Shown one piece after another: positions 55,301 through 64,000 of a stretch of 64,000 nt of DNA. Below the pieces are notes generated by a model that saw nothing but the letters and a program-made list of their open reading frames with translations, did no database searches and had not been told where the DNA came from. The stretch's first letter is position 1. Each line of letters opens with the position of its first letter. Origin of the DNA: Prostheceraeus crozeri (lineage: Eukaryota > Platyhelminthes > Polycladida > Euryleptidae); assembly GCA_907163375.1 (NCBI GenBank), contig CAJQUW010007770.1, forward strand, positions 62,001-126,000, read 5' to 3'. The position numbers and the translations under genes are program-made.

Positions 55301-58050
55301 TGATTAGAAGCGCTATCAATGAAGTGGGTTCCAGGAAGTTGTGTGATGTAAGAGTTGATTTTTGAGAATTTGTCTGAGTATTGAGTGTCGTCCTGCCGCA
55401 TATCTCATACGAAGAATGTGCATTTCCTAATAGCTGGACATCTAGTGCACTGAATTGCATGTAGACTCAAGGAGATTTTTGGAGAAAAACTATAGGCCTA
55501 CTCACTTTTTTCAACCACAACCAATTGACTATACTTGATCTATCGGTATATCTGTTATTGAATATATCCGGCACTTTGAAGGAAAATATAATCCAAAGAA
55601 ATCCTATAACAATTGAAGACCTCTAAAGAATTTTTATAGAGGAACAGCGCATCATGTTTCGAGAAAAATACGATCCTCTATTATTTGATCCAAAAGAAAT
55701 AAAATATATGTGACAGCCTGATGACTTCACGGGGAGTATTGAGTTGATGAAAACATTCGTACGTAACTTAGGTAACTAATACAAGGTAATTTTCAAAAAG
55801 ATTCCGTTTGTTTGCTTCAATTAAACCCCATTATCAAAAAGCGTAAAACTTTAGGACGGCCGATTTTTGAAAATATTCATGTTTTTAGAATTCTTTTACG
55901 ATTCTGTGTCCGTATCCTTTTATTCTCTGTCTGTTTCGCTATGTAAGCTAAGTATTGTATCTTGATAATTAGCCACTAATCTACCGGTACCTAATTATGT
56001 TTCGTTGATGTAAGGCGCAGGAATATTTGGTCGAGTTCGCAAAAATAATCTACTCAACCAAGTTTAATCTTTCATGCATAAATCAACGTAAATTATCATT
56101 CAAAACATAATGAAAGCCATTAGTGTCGTGTCAGTCTTTAAGCATCAGGAGTTCGAATCTCCTGTCTCAGCGCTACAGAGATTTCGGAAGATGCAATAAC
56201 TGACCGACCTAAATAGCCTATTACAAACATAGTGAAATTTCGATGTGGCAAAAGATGCTGTCCAACATGAATTCTATCGGTGCGCATAGTGGTATATGCA
56301 GCATCTTAGTTGAAGCGTAAGTTTCAGCATGCTGCGGTAAGAATGTTGCTCTCAATCGCCTGATATATTCCGTTATGCAATAACCACAAAACATAGGTCA
56401 TACTATGGTTCTGGAAATCCGCTGTCAGTAAATTCCTTTATCATTACAAACGTCAAGGTTGCTGATCCTCAACTCCCGGCGTGGGTGCCAACCCAATTTG
56501 AGTAAAAGTCAGCAGATACTCCGCAAGTTTAACTATCAGCCGAATGCAGTCCATGACCAATTGCTGAAACGCGGATACTCTGACATGAAGGGGCGGTGGG
56601 TGCTGGGTGGCATTTGAGGTTTTGACGGTGCAGTTTGGCAGCACCAACATGCATGCACCCCACTTTGCTTGAATGTTTTTCATTATCCCGGGGCAAAAAA
56701 CAGATCACTCAGATGCATACTCGTAGTGCCCGTGCCCGGTGAGATGAAGGGAGTGCTGCGAGCACATATCGCATGATCAAGTGGAAACATTGATGTTTGG
56801 ATTCTCTTGACCGAGAGCTATATGCTCTTTTTACTTTGCACGAAATTACAGTGAAATGCCGTATTTTTGATAAGGCCTAATTGTGATCCGATGAATTGCA
56901 TGAAATTAATGATTGAAAACATAATTTCAGTTTTACTACCCTTAGAATAGTCATGTTTGCCATGTATGCCTTTTGAAATTGGTTAGGTAATTTCTTGAAT
57001 TAAACAATGATCGTTACATTTTTGACAGCAAATGAGAGATCTGGATACAGCGCGATCGTTGGGGTCTCCTGTTTCTAGGATGTTCAGTATAATGGTCATG
57101 GAGACAGTCGTTAATCTGACCCTCGGTCAGTTTGTCTCTGTTCATGTACAATCTCATTCTTGAGGTGGACGAGTTCGATAGCAGAAGTTGTCAACACCCG
57201 TGCATTCTGTCACTGCGATAAACACTAACCTAATCACACCTTAAGTCCCTCTCCTCTTCATTCGATAGGTTGAGGAGCTATTGATTGGCGAGGCGTGATA
57301 AAGACCCCTCATTACGCACAGACAATCACGCACGAGTAATCTTCAATTCAGTTTGAGTAATCGTCGTGCGCAAAAGAAGCATGCATGCGTAAAGCATAGT
57401 ACACCACGCGTGCTAAGAATAGAATGCGTACGTATATTTGTTGACTGAAAATCATAAGCTGCATTACAAAAGGTCGAGTTACAAAGTCAGAAAAGTAGAA
57501 ATACGTATAAATATAGTCGTAAGTATTTCTGTGGTCAGAACAATAGGAAAACATTCAAATGTACTGATTATATAAGGTGCATGCATAAGGAAAAAATGTT
57601 CGAAGTCTTCTCTCGGTGTGACAGAGGGGAATGAAAGTCAGTCATAAGAATAAGAATCAGTCATGGATCATAGCGAGGTCGAGGCAATAAGTCCTGAACC
57701 ATAGAAAAAGATCTCAGTCTATATCCATACCATGAGCGCTAAAATCAAGTTCTATGTATTGAACGTAACGAGGTAAACAATCAATGATTGAACATCGATT
57801 GAAGAAATGCACTAAAAACTACTGAAAATGGGAAGGTATTCAGTAAATGACTGCATAATTGTTGATATGAAAAGCTAACACCAGAATATACACACGAAAT
57901 AACAGAGAAATGTAAAACCAAACACAGCTGCCTAAATCGATTTACATTACATTAGGCGAGAGAACGAAGTAAAAAAAAAGATTCCATGATTCTCATAGTT
58001 TGATGATTACCCAACAATTTTCCTATGCACTTATGGACCCATTTTCTTAC
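52391..58050. other. No recognised gene
   Basis: Long AT-rich stretch. Many short open frames, none with a domain. Read as an intron or intergenic DNA. Confidence 0.4.
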
Positions 58051-58107
58051 TTTGTAAAGTGACCCGGTTTTGGATTTATAAATCTGGTCGCCTTCAGTTA
58101 ATTGAAC
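58051..58107 (-). CDS. Weak candidate exon
   Basis: 57 bp between acceptor TCTTCTCACAG and donor AAA|GTAAGA, encoding VQLTEGDQIYKSKTGSLYK in phase 0. No recognised domain; it could be an upstream exon of the metalloprotease gene or spurious. Confidence 0.28.
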
Positions 58108-58337
58108 CTGTGAGAAGACAATCAGTTTAATTGGTTCTTCAATCACGTCTGTGGTGCATAATTTGCCTGGCGTCAATCATGCTTGCTCCCGATTGCAGCG
58201 TGAGCGTGAGTCATCGCTGACAGACGAGAGACACCAACACAATATTCGTCCTCTATCGAGTCGCATGCTTTCAGCGATGGCTTTAAATAGTAACTCTGGG
58301 ATGGAGTGACCTGCTGTGACGGTTGTATTGTTTAGTC

Positions 58338-58597
58338 CGGTGTTATAGTTCTCTCTCTCCCTCTGTCTCAGTTTCCTACCGGAAACTAAAACCATGGTTT
58401 AATATTCCGATAGGAAAATTAAACTCAACATTTTTAAGTGTGTTTTAGTTTCCCCCTGGTTTAAGCTGGTGTTGCGGCTTCTAGTTTTCTAATAGGAAAA
58501 TAAAACCTGGTATCATTTTCCTACTAGGAAGGTAAAACCATGGTTTTATTTTCCGATCGGAAACTAAAACCTAGGGAAATTAAAATTCGTAACACCG
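58338..58597. mobile_element. Short palindromic MITE, CCGGTGTTA ends
   Basis: The ends CCGGTGTTA / TAACACCGG are inverted. The interior is full of dyads such as AAAACCATGGTTTT and TTTCCGATCGGAAA, and the two halves resemble each other's complement. ~260 bp, non-coding. Confidence 0.55.
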
Positions 58598-58663
58598 GGA
58601 ACCAATATAAACCAGTGAGTTTAGCTGCTACACGTTAGCGAATTCAAGTTAAAATGAATGTAT

Positions 58664-59264
58664 CACAGAATTAAATATTTTGTTTGTCTGCTTCGGTTTG
58701 CTAGAAGTGTGATAAATACGAAACCTATTACCCATCGAAGAACCTATTAAGTGGGCAAAAAGGAATTCCTAATACCTTACAGAAATAGGAAAAAAAGTCG
58801 TGCGTCGTTTGCGGATTAATGTGAGTTCCAGCTGAGTGCTTCGATTGCCAAATTTCCTTAGGATTCGAAGAATTCAGATCATTGCGCACAAGTTTTCTCC
58901 ATAATGTTGGCCCCTCCGATCATTATTAAAGAAACTACCAGGCGTACGAAAATTAGTTCACTTGATGTTTTCACATCCATTCCTCGGCATTTCTCACTGT
59001 ATAGTGCATTCAATGAATCGAATGTTAACCCGACACGATGTGTGTTTTGGTGTGTGCGAAATCATATCACAGCACGCACGCATCTCTCACTGGCTCTGGT
59101 GACAGCTCATTGTTTGCCATTTCCAATAGCAAGCAATACACGAATAATCCATTCGAGAAGGAACAAGGTGTCAAATTCTGTGATGTGCAATTTCGATATT
59201 AAGGTTACATATAACTCTTCCTTTCTAGGAAACCGAAGCGCGCGCAGATGAATCTAATTCTGTG
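58664..59264. mobile_element. hAT-like MITE (CACAGAATTA family), copy B
   Basis: 601 bp, ends CACAGAATTAAATATTTTG and AATCTAATTCTGTG, perfect 8-bp TSD GAATGTAT (58656-58663 and 59265-59272). Its 58664-58780 part matches 6334-6444 and reads straight through the point where copy A holds the hAT element. A 115-residue open frame inside has no recognisable domain. Confidence 0.88.
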
Positions 59265-59529
59265 GAATGTATACTTCTACAGAATAAAGACTATACATGT
59301 AGAAAATCGTAATAAGATGGTCAGAATAATGATAAAATTGAAACGATGTAGAAACCTGCAGCCACGCAAATTTGCCTAGGAATAAGATGAATACACTGCA
59401 AATTATGCTCTAGTAGAGCCAAGTGATCCGTTTGCTTCATTGAGTGACCGATCTTAGACGATCATCAGACTGAGCACATTTCTTTCAGTTACTATGCTGC
59501 TCTTGTTTTTCTCACCACGTTCATTAACT

Positions 59530-61900
59530 TATGAAAGGTCGTTGAAGATTTCCTGTAGCAGCACGAGTTGACGATTACAACTTAACAATTTCTTAAAAAA
59601 GCAAGTAACACGTTTGGCGATAGCATAAGCTGCATGCCTTTTCTACCGTACATTCATTGTTCTGAGTCACTAGGATATCTTCGTCTATCTCTCTCTTATT
59701 TCGCTTAAAAGTCATAGAGAGCTCATAACAGCCTGTTTGGCGATTCAGTGAGTTTTGATCTACACAGATCGCATTGTTTAAGTTACTGTGTCTTTTCTTA
59801 TTGCTTCCAGCTAGCTCAGATGCTGCGGAGAGTTTGTTGCAGCTTCTCTAGCGGCACGAGTTGTCGATTTACGCCTTCTACATCTCTTAATGCAGCAAGT
59901 AACCAGTTTGCCGATTCAGAGAGTAATGTTCAGCCGAATATCAGTCAGATCGGGTTGTTTTGAGTCATTATGATGCTGTTGAATCTCGTGCATCACTCAG
60001 AAGCCAGGGAAAGATTGTTGTATCTTCTCTGGCGGCACGAGTTGTCGATTTACGACTTCCACAATCTCTTAATGCAGCAAGTAGCCAGTTGCCGATTCAG
60101 AGAGTAATGTTCAGTCGAATATCAGTCAGATCGGGTTGTTTTAAGTCATTATGATGCTGTTGAATCTCGTGCATCACTCAGAAGCCAGGGAAAGATTGTT
60201 GTATCTTCTCTGGCGGCATGAGTTGTCGATTTACACCTTCTACAATCTCTTAATGCAGCAAGTAACCAGTTGCCGATTAAGAGAGGAATGTTCAGCCGAA
60301 TATCAGTCAGATCGGGTTGTTTTGAGTCATTATGATGCTGTTGAATCTCGTGCATCACTCAGAAGCCAGGGAAAGATTGTTGTATCTTCTCTGGCGGCAT
60401 GAGTTGTCGATTTACGCCTTCTACAATCTCTTAATGCAGCAAGTAACCAGTTTGCCGATTAAGAGAGGAATGTTCAGCCGAATATCAGTCAGATCGGGTT
60501 GTTTTAAGTCATTATGATGCTGTTGAATCTCGTGCATCACTCAGAAGCCAGGGAAAGATTGTTGTATCTTCTCTGGCGGCACGAGTTGTCGATTTACGCC
60601 TTCTACAATCTCTTAATGCAGCAAGTAACCAGTTGCCGATTCAGAGAGTAATGTTCAGTCGAATATCAGTCAGATCGGGTTGTTTTAAGTCATTATGATG
60701 CTGTTGAATCTCGTGCATTACTCAGAAGCCAGGGAAAGATTGTTGTATCTTCTCTGGCGGCACGAGTTGTCGATTTACGCCTTCTACAATCTCATAATGC
60801 AGCAAGTAGCCAGTTTGCCGATTAAGAGAGGAATGTTCAGCCGAATATCAGTCAGATCGGGTTGTTTTAAGTCATTATGATGCTGTTGAATCTCGTGCAT
60901 CACTCAGAAGCCAGGGAAAGATTGTTGTATCTTCTCTGGCGGCATGAGTTGTCGATTTACACCTTCTACAATCTCTTAATGCAGCAAGTAACCAGTTGCC
61001 GATTAAGAGCGGAATGTTCAGCCGAATATCAGTCAGATCGGGTTGTTTTAAGTCATTATGATGCTGTTGAATCTCGTGCATCACTCAGAAGCCAGGGAAA
61101 GATTGTTGTATCTTCTCTGGCGGCACGAGTTGTCGATTTACGCCTTCTACAATCTCATAATGCAGCAAGTAGCCAGTTTGCCGATTCAGAGAGTAATGTT
61201 CAGTCGAATATCAGTCAGATCGGGTTGTTTTAAGTCATTATGATGCTGTTGAATCTCGTGCATCACTCAGAAGCCAGGGAAAGATTGTTGTATCTTCTCT
61301 GGCGGCATGAGTTGTCGATTTACGCCTTCTACAATCTCTTAATGCAGCAAGTAACCAGTTTGCCGATTAAGAGAGGAATGTTCAGCCGAATATCAGTCAG
61401 ATCGGGTTGTTTTAAGTCATTATGATGCTGTTGAATCTCGTGCATCACTCAGAAGCCAGGGAAAGATTGTTGTATCTTCTCTGGCGGCACGAGTTGTCGA
61501 TTTACGACTTCTACAATCTCATAATGCAGCAAGTAGCCAGTTTGCCGATTCAGAGAGTAATGTTCAGTCGAATATCCGTCAGATCGGGTTGTTTTAAGTC
61601 ATTATGATGCTGTTGAATCTCGTGCATCACTCAGAAGCCAGGGAAAGATTGTTGTATCTTCTCTGGCGGCACGAGTTGTCGATTTACGCCTTCTACAATC
61701 TCTTAATGCAGCAAGTAACCAGTTGCCGATTCAGAGAGTAATGTTCAGTCGAATATCAGTCAGATCGGGTTGTTTTAAGTCATTATGATGCTGTTGAATC
61801 TCGTGCATCACTCAGAAGCCAGGGAAAGATTGTTGTATCTTCTCTGTCGGCACGAGTTGTCGATTTACACCTTCTACAATATTTTAAAGAAGCAAGTAAC
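59530..61900. repeat. 182-bp tandem satellite
   Basis: About eleven well-preserved 181-182 bp units from ~59783, with diverged units on both flanks. Each unit contains GTCATTATGATGCTGTTGAA, GAAGCCAGGGAAAG, GAGTTGTCGATTTACGCC and CAGTCAGATCGGGTTGTTTT. Variant sites are shuffled between units. Open frames of 61-118 residues running through it are by-products. Confidence 0.93.
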
Positions 61901-62040
61901 CGATTTGACAACCGATACAATGGCCTCCTTTCAACAGATATATCGCATTGCTCAGTCATATCAGACAGATCGCATTGCTCTAGTCACGATGTTGTTGTTC
62001 ATTACCGTTCCTCTAAAGTACTTTAATTGAATATTCTTAC

Positions 62041-64000
62041 TGTATCAGATATTGACATAGAAGATGTTTCTAATTAATTTACTGGTTTATCACACAACAT
62101 CAAATGTAAGCAATGATTCATATTTTAAATCATTACTTAATTGGCTATTTGCCATTTTGCCATATCACATTGTGTTAAATGTATTACAGTACTAGGGCTG
62201 ATGGCAACCATTAGTACCCACTAGGAAACAATGTTTTGTCTGGTGAAATTTTACTTGTAGAGTACGGAAATCGGCAGCGTGAATGTGAGTTCATATAATA
62301 ATTAAAGTTGCCGATTTACGCATTTCAGCGTCCTAAAATATTTTTCAAAATTTTCAATTTTCTCCAAAAGTATTGATTCAATGCTTATGATTTTCCGTCA
62401 GAACATTACCCCGCGGTAGACCAATACTGTAGGCGAATTTCGACAATTTTGGCTGCGGTTTATCATTGTGCCAATTTACGGTCTCAGCACATGTGTTGCC
62501 GATTTACGGCTTCTACAGATATGGGTGTTTTTGCAAAATATCCGAAATTCAGGTAAAAATTTATTTTAGGTGGTTCATCAAAATTGTCGCTGTCTACTAA
62601 TCACCTTAAGAAATATTTCAAAGTTCATTGAATTTGCATATGTGATTACGAGATTCTCAAGCGTTCCGTGATACCGGAAGGGCCATCATGTGCCAAGTTC
62701 TAATCTCATGCTCGGATGAGTTGGGAAAATATCAAAATTAGTCAAAATTGTTGATTTATTGACGTGATTGAGATTCATGATTAAACTAGATTTCAATAAC
62801 GTAATTCTGATTACCTTCAAAAAATCAGCAGATTTTGATTGATTAAATGACACCGACCGCTCCTGGTAAAATGAACATTCATGGGAAAATAAGCGAGAAA
62901 ATGAAAATTCTTCTGTAGTGAATAAATACAAACTTTTATTAATTTAGTTCTTTTATTCATAAACGTGAAATACAAAAATCACATAAAACTGTTCCAGTCC
63001 ATGTGGTGTACATTTAATTCCAGTGCCAAGAAAGTATATAGAGCCATCTGTTTAAGAGTCAAGAAAATAATGAATCGCTTAAGCAATGTTGATAAAAATC
63101 AATTGCAGTCGAACCTCTATACAGTCAATTTCAAGCGACAAGATAAAAAAGGAGAGTTCACTGTCAGGAGGTTTTCTAAAATTTGATGTAATATTGGTTT
63201 TAAAGTAAGCACATAAAGTCAAAGCAGTCATACAAAATGATTAAAACTAATGCATACATTTAGAAAACAAATTTTAGGGTAATAACCAGAAATACTGTAT
63301 TGTATCACAATGTCATGTTAAATGATAATTTAAACACAAGATGCAGAATGTAGCTACTATGAAAAATAATCAGTACTCTATACAGCATAAGCTGCATACA
63401 TCATTAATTATGAACGATGGAAATAGCAGTCAATACGAGTCTGTACAGTAGATCGCTCGTCAACAGAAGCAATCATGTTTACTACTCGATCAAAAGCTTG
63501 CTACAAGGTCACTTTTCCTTTCAAGAAATTCCCTTATCTGACTCAACAGTCGGTCCGCTTGAAAAAGCAAAAAAACACACTTAAGGCGCACGTAAACTTG
63601 AAACTATTAGCTATTAACTATTGAGTAGTATCTAAAATTTGATTATAGACTTATAGACTTCAATAACTTAGGAAATTTTGGAGTTATAAGTATTATCGAA
63701 CTACTCGCCTCAAGAAAGGTAGTACATGTGCATGGGATTCGTATCAATGACAAAGTATAATTAAAGATCAGTATACATACTTCATGCAAAATATTCATTA
63801 TGTAACGGTTGAGACAACAAAGGGACTAAATAATATATTCACTATGTAGAGATATGCAACAAGCGCAAAGTATGCCATTTTTGTTGGGATCAAAAATTTA
63901 ATTCTCTGTGAGGAGAGATTCACTTTGTAGAGGTTCACTATACAAAGGGTCAACTGTATAATATCAATCATAATACCAATCGAACATAAACGCATATATA
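62041..64000. other. No recognised gene; satellite-related motifs at 62310-62520
   Basis: AT-rich DNA. GTTGCCGATTTACG and GCCGATTTACGGCTTCTACA strings relate this stretch to the satellite and to 50575-50665. Nothing else recognised. Confidence 0.45.

Noticed and set aside
56141-56180. tRNA T-arm-like string (AGGAGTTCGAATCTCCT)
   Set aside because: No matching acceptor stem, D-arm or anticodon arm upstream; chance or a remote tRNA-derived relic.
58904-59251. 115-residue frame inside MITE copy B
   Set aside because: No domain, no counterpart in copies A or C.
59748-62030. Tandem open frames beginning MMLLNLVHHSEARER in the 182-bp array
   Set aside because: Periodic by-products of the satellite; unit length is not always a multiple of three.

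Overview
The window is AT-rich animal nuclear DNA, most likely from an invertebrate. It has split genes with GT-AG introns, many MITEs, LINE and Penelope-like fragments, microsatellites and a satellite array. I cannot place the phylum from the sequence alone. There is no bacterial gene organisation and no CRISPR array.

Host gene. A metzincin (M12B/ADAMTS-like) metalloprotease gene runs on the minus strand. Five exons have good splice sites and agree in reading phase: 38655-38770, 35619-35755, 30007-30165, 27989-28352 and 5240-5383. Exon 30007-30165 ends in the zinc motif HEIGH, and the next exon carries the Met-turn. Two further candidate exons upstream (52309-52390, 58051-58107) are weak.

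Nested insertion. The intron between 27989 and 5383 holds three elements inside one another, each bounded by a perfect target-site duplication. The outer one is a short hAT-like MITE (6334-27914, TSD TAGGCAAC). Inside it is an internally deleted hAT transposon with a transposase remnant (6445-27884, TSD TCCTTATA). Inside that is a 20.4-kb Polinton/Maverick (6631-26989, TSD TTCATA, ends AG...CT). A second MITE copy at 58664-59264 shows the empty site.

The Polinton. Its long inverted ends (6631-9491 and 23255-26989) carry terminal 39-40 bp repeats, six copies of a ~268 bp repeat per arm, and in the right arm an 891-bp near-pure G tract. Next come early-type genes behind TATATAAG boxes: a zinc-finger/coiled-coil protein on the left and small acidic proteins on the right. 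The core (11.5-20.6 kb) holds, in order: IAP-like UBA-RING protein, small unknown protein, small membrane glycoprotein, basic core-like protein, packaging ATPase, unknown virion-type protein, small Cys protein, chromodomain integrase, pVI/pX-like protein, major capsid protein, adenain-like protease, an antisense small protein, a PD-(D/E)XK-type nuclease and the minor capsid (penton-like) protein. I see no protein-primed DNA polymerase B, normally a Polinton hallmark. Core transcription-unit starts share an AAGCAAA motif about 30-43 bp before the ATG, while genes that overlap their upstream neighbour lack it. This suggests two promoter classes and coupled cistrons. The ends look whole and the insertion looks young; I see few breaks (about 0-2, in small early frames).

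The rest (31-64 kb) is introns or intergenic DNA with MITEs, a LINE 3' fragment between inverted arms, a 16-bp minisatellite, a strand-skewed G-rich block (49480-50125), large inverted repeats and a 182-bp satellite (about 59780-61900).
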